A stretch of 64,000 bases of DNA from Acidimicrobiia bacterium (GCA_023265025.1 JAHFUP010000006.1:48581-112580), one strand, 5' to 3'; shown: positions 25,487 to 34,689, counted from the first letter of the stretch. Made by a program: numbers and translations. The notes: generated by a model from the letters alone, not told the origin.

Positions 25487-26331
25487 GTGTCGACACCGAG
25501 CAGCCGGGGCCGGGTGACGGCCTTGGCGCCCCGCTTCAGGCCGAGGAACGCGGCGACCCAGGCGAACGCACCGACCCACAGCCCCGCGTGGCCGGCGCCC
25601 AGCAGGCCGCCGGTCGACTGGGCGTACGAAAGCATGATCAGCGGGAGGGTGACCAGTCCGGAGGCCTGCTGCGCCGCCGCCGCGCTCTTGACCCGGGCGG
25701 ACAGGCGCAGGACGACGGACAGCGTGATGGCCAGGAACGGCGGGACGACCCACAGCATGAGCACCCACCACGCCGAGGTCGGGAAGAACCAGCCGCCCAC
25801 ATGGGGCCCAACGATGAGGTTCACCGCCAGCGAATAGCACCCGAAGCCGATCAGAGTCGTCAGGTAGCCGGGCACCAGGCTGGCGATCAGCTTGCCGAGG
25901 TAGATCTCCCGCTCCGACGCCGGCGAGTGGGCGAGGAACTCCCCGGTCCCCTTTTCCTTCTCCCCGACGATGGTGTTGGCGCCGACGGCGGTGGAGATCG
26001 TCATGGGCACGATGACGGCCATGGGAGCGAAGAGGTACACGGCGAGGGCGTAGCTGGTCCGGTCGGTGGGGCTCTCGCCCCGGATGGCCTGCTGGGCGGA
26101 CTGGGGCAGCACCTCCAGCGCGGCGGACACGTTCTTCACCGTGCCGACGCTGCCGATGTTGGTGATGGTCAGCAGCAGGATCGTGGGGACGACGACGAAG
26201 AACAGGGCGGCCAGGACCAGCATGGGCGCCCAGAAGTCGGGGCTGTGGCCGAGCTGGCGGAGGTCGTTGCGGGCCACCGCCCACATCCGCCCGCGGTCGA
26301 TCCGGGGCTCCTTCCTCGGACGGTCGCTCAT
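25483..26331 (-). CDS. ABC-2 family transporter permease
   Basis: The 282-residue protein has about six membrane helices. The ABC-2/NatB-like sequence AVGANTIVGEKEKGTGEFLAHSPASEREIYLGKLIASLVPG is typical of permeases that partner with DrrA/NatA ATPases. Its ATG overlaps the ATPase stop by 4 nt. Substrate unknown. A two-component system lies directly upstream in the same direction and may control it. Confidence 0.85.
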   Translation of the reverse strand: MSDRPRKEPRIDRGRMWAVARNDLRQLGHSPDFWAPMLVLAALFFVVVPTILLLTITNIGSVGTVKNVSAALEVLPQSAQQAIRGESPTDRTSYALAVYLFAPMAVIVPMTISTAVGANTIVGEKEKGTGEFLAHSPASEREIYLGKLIASLVPGYLTTLIGFGCYSLAVNLIVGPHVGGWFFPTSAWWVLMLWVVPPFLAITLSVVLRLSARVKSAAAAQQASGLVTLPLIMLSYAQSTGGLLGAGHAGLWVGAFAWVAAFLGLKRGAKAVTRPRLLGVDT

Positions 26332-27299
26332 CGCCGGCGCACCCGCAGGTAGAGCTCCTCCAGCGATCGCTCGTGGGGGGTGACCGCGGTGAGGCGGACG
26401 CCGGCGGCGGCCAGCGATGCGACCAGGCCGGGGACGCGGGCCACGTCATCGAGCTCGACGTTCGCCGTGGCGCCCTCGCGCCCGTAGGCGACGACGCCCT
26501 CCATCGTCGCCAGCACGTCGAGGCCTGTGGGGTCCTCGGCGGCGAAGCGCACGAGCGGCCGGGGCCAGTACCGGTTCATGAGTGTCTCGGTCGAGCCGGC
26601 GAGGATGGCGGAGCCGTTCTCCATCATGACGACCTGGTCGGCCAGGCCCTCGGCCTCCAGCAGGAGGTGGGTGGACATCACGACGGTCGTGCCGGCCGCG
26701 GTCATCTCCCGGACCAGACCGAGCACCGCGTGCGACGACTCGGGGTCGAGGCCGGAGGTCGGCTCGTCGAGCAGGAGCAGGTCGGGCTCATGCAGGACGG
26801 CGCGGGCCAGGGCGAGGCGGGTCTTCATGCCCGTCGAGTAGCCACCCACGCGCAGGTCCAGGGAGCGGTCGATGCCGAACCGGGCGGCCGCCTTCTCGAT
26901 CGGGGCGTTGGGGCCGAGGCCGAAGATCTCGGCGGCGAACTTGAGGTTGTCCCGCCCGGTCAGGCGGTCGTAGAGGGCGGGCTTGGCCGCCACCACGCCG
27001 CAGCGCCGGCGGACGTCCTCACCGTCGGCACCGCCAGGGTCGAGCCCGAAGACGCGCGCCGTGCCGGCCTGAGGCCGTAGCGCGCCGGTGATGACCCGCA
27101 GGGCGGTGGTCTTGCCGGCGCCGTTAGGACCGACCAGCACCGTGATGGATGCAGCCGGCACCGACAAGTCGAGGTCGACCAGGCCCGTCCCCGAACCGAA
27201 GCGGTAGCGCACGCCGGCCAGCTCGACGACCCCTCCAGCCGGCGGCTCGCCCCCGGCTGGAGCGGCGCTCTCCTCGCGAACGGACGTGTGTGTAGACAT
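26328..27299 (-). CDS. ABC transporter ATP-binding protein
   Basis: The 323-residue ATPase has Walker A GPNGAGKT (about 57-64), a variant signature YSTGMK in place of LSGGQ, Walker B LLLLDEP and the H-loop VVMSTHLLLEAE. A C-terminal domain (about 230-323) may gate the permease. It pairs with the downstream permease. The STGM-type signature is common in this ABC-2 ATPase branch and does not imply loss of function. Confidence 0.88.
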   Translation of the reverse strand: MSTHTSVREESAAPAGGEPPAGGVVELAGVRYRFGSGTGLVDLDLSVPAASITVLVGPNGAGKTTALRVITGALRPQAGTARVFGLDPGGADGEDVRRRCGVVAAKPALYDRLTGRDNLKFAAEIFGLGPNAPIEKAAARFGIDRSLDLRVGGYSTGMKTRLALARAVLHEPDLLLLDEPTSGLDPESSHAVLGLVREMTAAGTTVVMSTHLLLEAEGLADQVVMMENGSAILAGSTETLMNRYWPRPLVRFAAEDPTGLDVLATMEGVVAYGREGATANVELDDVARVPGLVASLAAAGVRLTAVTPHERSLEELYLRVRRR

Positions 27300-27351
27300 G
27301 AGAGGCCCAGGACTTGATCGGCAGTCCCGGGCCCGGGCTTGAGCCCGTTTC

Positions 27352-27993
27352 TCAGACCAAGCGGCGGTCCGTCGCCCAGCGGCTGAGCTGGTGGCGGTTG
27401 GTGAGCTGCAGCTTGCGGAGGACGGCAGAGGCGTGGGTCTCGACCGTCTTGATCGAGATGGCCAGCTGGCGGGCGATCTCCTTGTAGGAGTAGCCGCGGG
27501 CGAGGAGGCGCAGCACCTCCTTCTCCCGAACGGTGAGCTGGTCGAGCTCGGGGTCGACGGGGCCGCGGTAGTCAGCGGCGAAGGCGTCGAGCACGAATCC
27601 GGCCAGGCGGGGGGAGAACACCGCGTCGCCGCCGGCCACCCGCTGGACGGCGTCCACCAGGTCAGGACCGGAGATGGTCTTGGTGACGTAACCCCGGGCG
27701 CCGGCCCGGATGATGGCGATGACGTCCTCGGACGCGTCGGACACCGAGAGGGCGAGGAACTTCACCTCGGGATTGGTGAGCCCGACCGCCTCGATGACGG
27801 CGCGGCCGCCGCCGCCGGGCATGTGCACGTCGAGCAGGACGACGTCGGGTGTCCGCTCGCCGATCATTTCGATGGCGGCGTCGACCTCCGACGCCTCCCC
27901 GACCACCTCGACGGAGTCGCCGAGCTCGGCCCGCACGCCGGAGAGCACGAGGGCGTGGTCGTCGACGAGAAACACCCGGGGCTTCGCGGTCAT
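27352..27993 (-). CDS. NarL/LuxR-type response regulator
   Basis: The 213-residue regulator has a receiver domain (phosphoacceptor Asp55 in VVLLDVHMPG, acidic pair in LVDDH, Lys in YVTKTI) and a C-terminal LuxR helix-turn-helix (LTVREKEVLRLLARGYSYKEIARQLAISIKTVETH). It overlaps the histidine kinase gene by 4 nt, forming a two-component pair. The ABC transporter operon 50 nt downstream is a plausible target, by position only. Confidence 0.93.
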   Translation of the reverse strand: MTAKPRVFLVDDHALVLSGVRAELGDSVEVVGEASEVDAAIEMIGERTPDVVLLDVHMPGGGGRAVIEAVGLTNPEVKFLALSVSDASEDVIAIIRAGARGYVTKTISGPDLVDAVQRVAGGDAVFSPRLAGFVLDAFAADYRGPVDPELDQLTVREKEVLRLLARGYSYKEIARQLAISIKTVETHASAVLRKLQLTNRHQLSRWATDRRLV

Positions 27994-28805
27994 CGAGGCA
28001 TCACCAGTTCGACCTCCGTCCCGAGCCCGGGCTCGCTGTGGACCACAGCCTTGCCGCCATGACGGTCCATGCGCCCGACGATCGAGTCGGCGATCCCCCG
28101 CCGGTGCTGGGGCACTTCCTCCATGTCGAAGCCCTTGCCCCGGTCGCGCACGAAGACCGTCACCTGGTGGGGTTCGACCTCCAGGTAGGCGGACACCGCG
28201 CTGGCGCCGGAGTGGCGGGCGGCGTTGGCCAGCGCCTCCCGGCTGGAGAGGACCAGCGCCACCAGGCGCTCGTCGACCGGGCAGTCCCCCACCTCGACAG
28301 TCTCGACCGCCACGCCGTGGAGATACTCGATCTCGTCACGCACCCGTTCGAGGGCCGCGGTCAGACTCTCGCCGGCGTCGAGCTCGGTCGTGCCGTACAG
28401 CCAGTTGCGCAGCTCCCGCTCCTGCGACCGGGCCAGGGTGCTGACCTTCTTGGCGTCGGTGGAGTTCCGCTGGATGAGGGTGAGCGTCTGCAGCACGGAG
28501 TCGTGGATGTGGGCGGCCACCTCGGCCCGCTCCTGGGAACGGATGCGCTCCTGGCGCTCCATGCCCAGGTCGTGGGTCAGCCGCCACCACCACGGACCGA
28601 ACACCATGACCAGGCCGACGGCGATGGCCGCGGTGGCCAGGATGCCGGCGCTGGGCGACGCCACACTGGGGGTGGCTACGAAGAACAGCGCCACGCCGGC
28701 GACGACCAGTCCGAGCCCCAACGCCACCTGCGCGAGCGCGGCGGCCACGCCGGCCAGCATGCGCCGGTCGGCGTCCCTGCCTTGGCGGGTGCGTGGCGAC
28801 GCCAC
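27990..28805 (-). CDS. Sensor histidine kinase (HisKA_3 type)
   Basis: This protein of about 271 residues has two membrane helices (about 17-43 and 54-71), a short linker and a dimerisation/phosphoacceptor motif HIHDSVLQTL (His101). A HATPase domain follows with SREALANAARHSGAS (N box), RDRGKGFDMEE and GLGTEVELVM. With almost no extracytoplasmic domain it probably senses a membrane signal. The start could be GTG 28805 or ATG 28760; sequence upstream belongs to the divergent gene. It pairs with the response regulator. Confidence 0.88.
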   Translation of the reverse strand: MASPRTRQGRDADRRMLAGVAAALAQVALGLGLVVAGVALFFVATPSVASPSAGILATAAIAVGLVMVFGPWWWRLTHDLGMERQERIRSQERAEVAAHIHDSVLQTLTLIQRNSTDAKKVSTLARSQERELRNWLYGTTELDAGESLTAALERVRDEIEYLHGVAVETVEVGDCPVDERLVALVLSSREALANAARHSGASAVSAYLEVEPHQVTVFVRDRGKGFDMEEVPQHRRGIADSIVGRMDRHGGKAVVHSEPGLGTEVELVMPR

Positions 28806-28838
28806 ACGTGCATGATCCCATGCCACGGCGCCGGCCGG

Positions 28839-28844
28839 TACGGT
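28839..28844 (+). promoter_or_regulatory. Leaderless -10 box for the Nfu_N/HEAT gene
   Basis: TACGGT lies 7 nt before ATG 28852. Confidence 0.45.
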
Positions 28845-28851
28845 CGGCCGC

Positions 28852-29991
28852 ATGGAGGAGAACGACGCCCGCCGGCTGGTCGTCGAGCGCGGGTTGGCCG
28901 CCGGCGCCTTCGGCCACCTCACGGAGGCGTTCCTCAACCTGCCCTTCGAGTCCCTGGGCCCGGTCAAGACGCTGCTCAAGCGATACCTCTCGGCGGCGCC
29001 TTGGACCGCGGAGGACGACGACGCGCTGGCCGCCGCCGTCGGGCCGGGCGAGGGGTGGTGGCTCCGCGCGCTCGACGACGAGCTGACGCTGGACTTCGGC
29101 TGGGCCGGCGGACGTTTCGGTGTCCGGGTGGCCGGTACCAGCCCCGCCGCCGCCGGCGGGGCGGCCCCGCCTGATCCTCTTGCCGGCACCTTCGACGGCC
29201 CGGTCGTCCCGGAAGCCACGCCGAACCCCCGCACCATCCGCTTCGGCTTCGGGCACCCGGTCCACGCCGGGCCGAGCCGCTGGTACGAGTCGGCGACCGC
29301 GGCGGCCGACGACCCGTCGGTGGCCCGGCTCTTCTCCGACTTCGACCCGGTGGCCAACGTGCTGGTCGGCCCCGACTTCGTGGCCGTCGGCCTCCGCCGG
29401 CCAGGCGACTGGGAGGACCTGCTGGCGCCGGTCCTGGCCGTCGTCACCGAGGAGTTCGGCGATCCCGACGCCGGCGATACGCCCGCGCAGCCGACCGGCG
29501 CGGCCGGCGGGCCGGCGTGGCTCGCCGGCCGGCCGGTGCAGGCGGGCGATGGCCGCCGGCTGACCCGGCTGGAGCAGGCGTGGCGCGACCTCGGCGGCCT
29601 GCGTCCGGCGGAACCGGCCGACCTCACGCTGCTCGTGGCCGCGACGGCCGACGCCGACCAGGCCCGCCGGCAAGTCGCCGCCAACCTGCTGCGGGAGGCC
29701 GACCCCACCGTCGCCCTCGACCGGTGGACCGTCCTCATCGCCGACCCGGCCCGCTCCGTCCGCCGGGCTGCGGTCGATGCCATGGTCGACGCCGGCCGGG
29801 AGGAGCTCCGCCCGCTGCTGGAGTCGGCCTTGGCCGACGCCGACGCATGGGTGCGGTGGAAGGCCCTGCGCGGCCTGGCCGAGTTGGGGGCGAGCCCCAG
29901 TCGTGCCGCGATCGCGACCAAGACGGAGGACCCCGACTTCCGGGTGCGGCTGGAGGCGGCCGCCGCGCTGCGCCCGCCGGCCGACGCTTGA
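28852..29991 (+). CDS. Nfu_N and HEAT-repeat protein (CvfC-like)
   Basis: The 379-residue protein has an N-terminal helical/beta region (1-110). An Nfu_N scaffold-like domain follows (about 122-205, TPNPRTIRFGFG, LFSDFDPVANVLVGPDFVAVGL). A C-terminal array of HEAT-like repeats (about 255-375, WTVLIADPARSVRRAAVDAMVDAG) completes it. This order matches conserved virulence factor C/YpgR-type proteins of Firmicutes, whose biochemistry is poorly known. It lacks the Nfu CxxC iron-sulphur motif. Its stop overlaps the TTG of the condensation-domain gene (TTGA). Confidence 0.78.
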   Translation: MEENDARRLVVERGLAAGAFGHLTEAFLNLPFESLGPVKTLLKRYLSAAPWTAEDDDALAAAVGPGEGWWLRALDDELTLDFGWAGGRFGVRVAGTSPAAAGGAAPPDPLAGTFDGPVVPEATPNPRTIRFGFGHPVHAGPSRWYESATAAADDPSVARLFSDFDPVANVLVGPDFVAVGLRRPGDWEDLLAPVLAVVTEEFGDPDAGDTPAQPTGAAGGPAWLAGRPVQAGDGRRLTRLEQAWRDLGGLRPAEPADLTLLVAATADADQARRQVAANLLREADPTVALDRWTVLIADPARSVRRAAVDAMVDAGREELRPLLESALADADAWVRWKALRGLAELGASPSRAAIATKTEDPDFRVRLEAAAALRPPADA

Positions 29992-31601
29992 GCCTCCAGT
30001 CCCGCCTCCAAGACCCGGACGACCGGCCGTCGGATCCGACGATCGCCCAGCCGGTCGCCTATCTCCGCCGCCTGGTGTCGAGCGGCCGGTTCCACCGCGA
30101 CACCGGGCTCGGTCGCATCTACCACCCGGGGAGCGCGTCGCTGCGGGAGAACGTCCCGAATGACAGCCTGCACATCGTCGTCCACGACGACCACATCTCG
30201 GCCCACGTCGACCGTGTCTCCCCCTTGGACGGGCTGCCCGACAAGCGGTCGCGCTACTCGGTCTCACGGGCCGCAGCCCACAACGTGGTGGGCGCCGCGC
30301 AGGACCTCGTCCGCCTGCTCCGGGGCCGCAAGGGCGACCACCGCTCTCACCTCGACTGCGAATGGGTCTGGGAGGGCTACGAGCCCGTGCCGGACCGCAG
30401 CCACCTCCTCGACCCTTGCGCGTGGAGCGTGCACGTCGAGGCCCGTGTGGCCGGGATGCTCGACGACACCCGCCTGCGCAAGGCCCTCGACACCGTGCTG
30501 GGCCACCGCCCGTACGACCACGATCCGCTGGAGGTCGTCGACTGCCCGGATGACGGCGCGCTCGACGCCGCCCGCCGCGCCGTGCTGGGGGAACCGGTGA
30601 CGATGGCCGAGTGGCCCCCGGCGGTGCTGCGGCTCGCCCACCACCCCGAGGGCGACGTGCTGCTGGTGAACGTCAATCACGGCGCGGCCGACGGCTTCAG
30701 TGCGGTGCGGGTACTCGAAGCCGTCGCCGGCGCCTACGCCGGCGGCGAGGTGGCGGGACCGCCGCTCGAGTTCCTCGCCGCGAACGACCTTCCTGTGCGG
30801 CCGGCGTCCGCCCCCGTCTCGGCGGTCGAGGCGTGGTACCGGACCGTTGTCGAGCGGGTGCGGGACCTGCTGGCCAACCCGGCCCGGATCGCCCCCGACG
30901 GTGGCGTTGACGAGCCCGGCTACGGGTTCCACTTCGTGCAGCTGTCTGTGGCCGACACCCGGCGGGTCGCCAACGTCCACCGCCAGGGGACGGCCCGCAA
31001 CGTGCTCCTCGCCGGCCTGCACCTGGCCATTGGCGAGTGGAACCTCGATCACGGCACCCCCGGCCGGCGCATCGGCGTGCTGGTGCCCGTCGACCTCCGG
31101 CCGCCCGAGTGGCGCGACGAGGTGATCGGCAACTTCTCGGTAACGGCACGGGTGTCGACCAGCCGCCGGCACCGTTCCGGCGCCCGGGCCGCGCTCAAGG
31201 CCATCACGGCACAGAAGACCCGCAACAAGCGGTTCCGCACCGGCGTGGCCCTGCTGGCCGCCTTGGAGCGCAATGGCCTGCTTCCCCTCTGGGCCAAGCA
31301 GTCCCTGGTGGTCCTTCAGCCGCTCACCCGCAACCGCGAGGTCGACACCGCGCTTCTCGCCAACGTCGGCTGGCTGGAGGGGGCGCCGGCGTTCGGGGCC
31401 GAGGCCGGCGAGACGACCGACGTCTGGTTCTCACTCCCCGCCCGGGAGCCCCGCAGCCTCTGCATCGGCGCGGTCATCGTCGCCGGCAAGCTCCATCTGA
31501 CGTTCCGGTACCCGCGCGCCCTGTTCGGCGCGGACGCGGCGCGCCGCTTCGCCGAGTCCTACGTCGAGCATTTCCTGGCGGTCGCCGAGCGGCGCTGGTA
31601 A
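29988..31601 (+). CDS. Condensation-domain / PapA-like acyltransferase
   Basis: This protein of about 537 residues has an unassigned N-terminal region (1-140, including YHPGSASLRENVPNDSLHIVVHDDHISAHVD). A chloramphenicol-acetyltransferase-like condensation domain follows (about 145-537). The HHxxxDG motif appears as NHGAADG (230-236): the catalytic second His (231) and Asp (235) are kept, the first His is Asn. The late IGNFSVTARVST resembles the DFG-type region. It may acylate a lipid or small molecule; no carrier protein or NRPS module is nearby. TTG 29988 overlaps the upstream stop. Confidence 0.75.
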   Translation: MSLQSRLQDPDDRPSDPTIAQPVAYLRRLVSSGRFHRDTGLGRIYHPGSASLRENVPNDSLHIVVHDDHISAHVDRVSPLDGLPDKRSRYSVSRAAAHNVVGAAQDLVRLLRGRKGDHRSHLDCEWVWEGYEPVPDRSHLLDPCAWSVHVEARVAGMLDDTRLRKALDTVLGHRPYDHDPLEVVDCPDDGALDAARRAVLGEPVTMAEWPPAVLRLAHHPEGDVLLVNVNHGAADGFSAVRVLEAVAGAYAGGEVAGPPLEFLAANDLPVRPASAPVSAVEAWYRTVVERVRDLLANPARIAPDGGVDEPGYGFHFVQLSVADTRRVANVHRQGTARNVLLAGLHLAIGEWNLDHGTPGRRIGVLVPVDLRPPEWRDEVIGNFSVTARVSTSRRHRSGARAALKAITAQKTRNKRFRTGVALLAALERNGLLPLWAKQSLVVLQPLTRNREVDTALLANVGWLEGAPAFGAEAGETTDVWFSLPAREPRSLCIGAVIVAGKLHLTFRYPRALFGADAARRFAESYVEHFLAVAERRW

Positions 31602-31817
31602 TCAGTCGTTGTCGATCATGTAGTCGTTGGACTCGTAGAACGAGTACTGCTCCACGAAGCCGTCGAAGTCGTAGGTCACCAGCTCGTCGCCCTCCCACGT
31701 GGCGCCCATCTCGACCGCGTCATCGACGTCGTTGATGCTCCCGGGGATCTTGTCGGTCCAGCGGATCTTGACCATCGACGACGTGCCCTTGCGGCCCAAC
31801 ACGACGCGCTCACCCAT
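31602..31817 (-). CDS. Small acidic protein of unknown function
   Basis: The 71-residue protein has a basic start (MGERVVLGRKGTSSMVKIRW) and an acidic tail rich in Asp, Tyr and Phe (YDFDGFVEQYSFYESNDYMIDND). AGGAGG lies 5-8 nt before GTG 31820/ATG 31817. It overlaps the end of the DUF2087 regulator gene by 8 nt, so the two are probably co-translated. No known family recognised. Confidence 0.6.
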   Translation of the reverse strand: MGERVVLGRKGTSSMVKIRWTDKIPGSINDVDDAVEMGATWEGDELVTYDFDGFVEQYSFYESNDYMIDND

Positions 31818-32400
31818 CACGGTGCCTCCTGTCGGCTCGTTCACTGCTGAGGTCGAACGTACCGCCCGTGCGCCAGTAGAAACCGTCCCGGCGCTCGAAG
31901 AGCTCCTCCTCGACCATGTAGCGCCGCAGCGCGGCGTAGTCGGGGTGGAACCGCCCGAGGGTGTAGTTGACCTGCTCCTCCGGGTACGTGCGGCCCGGCT
32001 CGAACTGGCCGGCGAGGAAGTCGAGCACCACCAGCCGCTTCGAGCGCGTGGCCGGGATGTGGGTGAGCTTGCCGTCCACCAGGTAGTTGCGCAGCACGCC
32101 GGCCTGGTCAGCCGTGGCCCCGAGTTCCTCGGGGCGGAGCTGCGGGCGCTCGGAGGCGGCTCGCTGGGCGGCGTCCTTGAACCGCTGGGTGACCACCCGG
32201 AGCGTCCCTTGCGGCGTCGTGTCCACGATGCCGCCCTTGATCAGGCGCTCGAGCGCCTTGCGGACGGTCTTGGCGTCGAGGCCGGTGGCGGTGGCGATCT
32301 CCGGCTCACCGGCGGCGCCGAGGACGATGGCGCTCAGGACCTTCAGCCGGCTCTCCTCGGCGAGCAGCCCGACGAGGACTTCAGGGCCGGCGTCGCTCAC
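31810..32400 (-). CDS. DUF2087 transcriptional regulator
   Basis: The 196-residue protein begins with an ArsR-like winged helix (VLVGLLAEESRLKVLSAIVLGAAGEPEIATATGLDAKTVRKALERL). It ends with a DUF2087 domain (SKRLVVLDFLAGQFEPGRTYPEEQVNYTLGRFHPDYAALRRYMVEEELFERRDGFYWR). Such proteins are thought to be DNA-binding regulators. GTG 32400 has TACGCT 6 nt upstream and no ribosome binding site. It is co-directional and overlapping with the small acidic protein, a likely partner. Confidence 0.83.
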   Translation of the reverse strand: MSDAGPEVLVGLLAEESRLKVLSAIVLGAAGEPEIATATGLDAKTVRKALERLIKGGIVDTTPQGTLRVVTQRFKDAAQRAASERPQLRPEELGATADQAGVLRNYLVDGKLTHIPATRSKRLVVLDFLAGQFEPGRTYPEEQVNYTLGRFHPDYAALRRYMVEEELFERRDGFYWRTGGTFDLSSERADRRHRDG

Positions 32401-32406
32401 GGCTTC

Positions 32407-32412
32407 AGCGTA
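32407..32412 (-). promoter_or_regulatory. Leaderless -10 box for the DUF2087 regulator
   Basis: TACGCT lies 6 nt before GTG 32400 on the minus strand. Confidence 0.45.
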
Positions 32413-32515
32413 GCTATGGGCCGGCGGGCGGCCGGCGGCGGAGGCTGGCGGGACGGGCGGGCCGGCGGGGCCCGGGCACGGCCATGCGGAAATTCCGGAT
32501 TTCGCTCGGTTTGTC

Positions 32516-32544
32516 TTGCGGCAGCGGAAACCATGCGGTACGCT
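32516..32544 (+). promoter_or_regulatory. Promoter candidate for the HNH endonuclease gene
   Basis: TTGCGG and TACGCT are separated by 17 nt, about 58 nt upstream of the start at 32602. Confidence 0.45.
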
Positions 32545-32601
32545 GCGAACACACGTTCGAGGGAGACGTCTCCTCCCTGTCTGGTCCGGCCCTCCATTGT
32601 G

Positions 32602-33816
32602 ATGGAGATGGCGCCGATGTGCGAGCGGTTGGCGGAGTTGCGGGATGCGATGGGTCGCTACGCGGCCGGGTTCGACGCCTCGCTGTTGAGTTGCGAGCAG
32701 GCCGGTGTGGCCGTCATCGAGGCGGCGGCCATCGAGTGGATGGCGGCGACGGTGAAGGGCCTGGCTGCGGCCCGGGCGGCCGACGGCGGTGAGTGGAAGC
32801 AGGCCGGCGAGCGGTCGGCGGCCCACCACCTGGCCCGCTCGACGGGGACGTCGGTCGGCCAGGCGTCGGAGACGATCGCCACCGCCCGCCGGCTGGGGAA
32901 GTTGCCGGCGGTGGACGCTGCCGCTCGCTCTGGTGCGTTGTCGCCCTCGCAGGTGGCGGCGGTGGCCGACGCCGCTGCGGTCGACGCCGGCGCTGAAGGT
33001 CGGCTGCTGGCCAAGGCGGCGACGTCGTCGCTGGCCGAGCTGCGGGAGGAGTGTGCCCGGACCAAGGCCGCCGCGCTGCCCGATGCCGAGGCCCGGCGGG
33101 CCAAGATCCACGCCGAGCGGTTCCTGCGCACCTGGGGTGACGCCGAGGGTGGCTGGAATCTCCGGGTGCGGGAGAATCCCGAGGTCGGGGCCGCGATCAT
33201 GGCCGCTCTGTTGCCCATTCGGGACCGGCTGTTCCGCAAGGCCCGGTCCGAGGGGCGCTCGGAGCCTTCGGAGGCCTACGCCGCCGATGCTCTGGCCGAG
33301 GCGGTGTGTGCGCCGGCGTCGCGGCCGGCGCGATCGGGGCCCAAGACCATTGTCCGTATCGACCTGCCGGCGCTGCTGCGGGGCCGGGTGATGGAGGGCG
33401 AGGTGTGTGAGATCGCCGGCTTCGGGCCGGTGGCCGTCTCCGCGGTGCGCGAGCTGCTCGACAGCGGCGATCCGTTCCTCGCTGCGGTCGTGACCGACGG
33501 CGAGGCGGTGGTGGGGGTGGCCCATCTCGGCCGGCGGGCCACCGCGCGCCAGCAGACGGCGCTGGAGTGGTTGTACCCGAGCTGTGCGGCTGAGGGCTGT
33601 TCGGCTTCCACGTGGCTGGAGACCGACCACCGGGTGGACTGGGCCACCAGCCACATGACGATCTTCGACTTGCTCGACCGGTTATGCGGCCATCACCATG
33701 ACCTCAAGAGCCTGGACGGGTGGCGGTTGGTCGACGGGCGGGGCAAACGGGCCTTCGTGCCGCCAGATGATCCCCGCCACCCCCGCCATGGCGACGCGCC
33801 GGCGAGCGCGGCATGA
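32602..33816 (+). CDS. DUF222/13E12-family HNH endonuclease
   Basis: The 404-residue protein has the DUF222 helical region common to actinobacterial 13E12-repeat proteins (AAARAADGGEWKQAGERSAAHHLARSTGTSVGQASETI). A C-terminal HNH nuclease follows (CAAEGCSASTWLETDHRVDW, then CGHHHDLKSLDGWRLV). Many copies occur per genome in this phylum; function is unsettled, and some are linked to mobile REP13E12 elements. No transposase or repeat ends were found here. ATG 32602 is an approximate start, with GTG 32599 and ATG 32608 alternatives. Confidence 0.87.
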   Translation: MEMAPMCERLAELRDAMGRYAAGFDASLLSCEQAGVAVIEAAAIEWMAATVKGLAAARAADGGEWKQAGERSAAHHLARSTGTSVGQASETIATARRLGKLPAVDAAARSGALSPSQVAAVADAAAVDAGAEGRLLAKAATSSLAELREECARTKAAALPDAEARRAKIHAERFLRTWGDAEGGWNLRVRENPEVGAAIMAALLPIRDRLFRKARSEGRSEPSEAYAADALAEAVCAPASRPARSGPKTIVRIDLPALLRGRVMEGEVCEIAGFGPVAVSAVRELLDSGDPFLAAVVTDGEAVVGVAHLGRRATARQQTALEWLYPSCAAEGCSASTWLETDHRVDWATSHMTIFDLLDRLCGHHHDLKSLDGWRLVDGRGKRAFVPPDDPRHPRHGDAPASAA

Positions 33817-33833
33817 GCGCGGGGCGGCGCCGC

Positions 33834-34640
33834 TCAGGCCGGCGATCGAGCGGCGAGGAGGCGATGGACGGTGCGGGCGACCCCGTCTTCGTCGTTCGCG
33901 GGCACGATTTCGTCGGCGGCTTCCAGCACGCTGGGATGCGCGTTGGCGACGGCGCATGCCCAACCGGCCCACGCCAGCAGCGGGAGGTCGTTCGGCATGT
34001 CCCCGAAGGCGACGACGGCGCCGGCCGGGCAGCCGGCGTCGGCCTGCTCGACGGCGACCGTCACCGCCTTGGTCATGCCGACAGGGGCCACCTCGACGGC
34101 GCCGATCCCCGAGAAGGACACCAGGCCGGCGCCGGCGAAGGCCACCGACACGATCGGCAGTAGCTCCTCGGAGGGCAACGACGCGTGGCGCACGGCGACC
34201 GCCACGATCCGCTGCCCCGACATCACGGCCTTGGGATCGAAGACAAGATCGGCGTCCTTGGCGCCCGTGCCCCGCAGGGTGACGTACGTCGCGTCGAGGA
34301 ACGACGTCCGGGCCGAAAGAAGCGCCAGCCCCGCATCGGGCAATGCCCGGCGCACCCGGGCGACGCCGACCGCCAGCGACGTGGCGTCGAACGCCCGGTC
34401 CCAGATCACCTCGTCCCGGGCCGCATCCCACACGACCGCGCCGTTGGCGCACACCATCCGGCCGAAGATCTCGTGGCCGTCGATCTTGCGCACGCCACGA
34501 GGCGTCCGGGCCGTCGCCACGAGGAACGGGATGTCGAGATCGCGCAACGTTCCGAACATGGCGAACGTGGCCGGCGAGATGGCGCCGTCGGAGCGAAGCA
34601 GCGTGCCGTCGAGGTCCGATACGAACCCGAGCGCCGCCAC
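33834..34640 (-). CDS. Cof-type HAD hydrolase
   Basis: The 268-residue HAD phosphatase has motif I SDLDGTLL at the N-terminus, motif II near [12 protein letters not shown], a C2-type cap, and [11 protein letters not shown] (motif IV) near residue 225. Members dephosphorylate sugar phosphates or flavin nucleotides; the substrate is unknown. GTG 34640 was chosen for its fit to motif I and a TAGCTT box 8 nt upstream. It is divergent from tdh. Confidence 0.86.
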   Translation of the reverse strand: MAALGFVSDLDGTLLRSDGAISPATFAMFGTLRDLDIPFLVATARTPRGVRKIDGHEIFGRMVCANGAVVWDAARDEVIWDRAFDATSLAVGVARVRRALPDAGLALLSARTSFLDATYVTLRGTGAKDADLVFDPKAVMSGQRIVAVAVRHASLPSEELLPIVSVAFAGAGLVSFSGIGAVEVAPVGMTKAVTVAVEQADAGCPAGAVVAFGDMPNDLPLLAWAGWACAVANAHPSVLEAADEIVPANDEDGVARTVHRLLAARSPA

Positions 34641-34648
34641 GACGAGGG

Positions 34649-34654
34649 AAGCTA
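34649..34654 (-). promoter_or_regulatory. Leaderless -10 box for the HAD hydrolase
   Basis: TAGCTT lies 8 nt before GTG 34640 on the minus strand. Confidence 0.4.
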
Positions 34655-34689
34655 CACAAGCGCCGACAGGGGTGTACAAGGGGATCCGG

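Noticed and set aside
27300-27351. Terminator between the response regulator and the ABC ATPase genes
   Set aside because: Only a short CGGGCTCAAGCCCG stem is present, without a T-run; too weak to call.
32602-33816. Mobile REP13E12 element
   Set aside because: The HNH protein belongs to that family, but no flanking repeats, att sites, integrase or transposase were seen.
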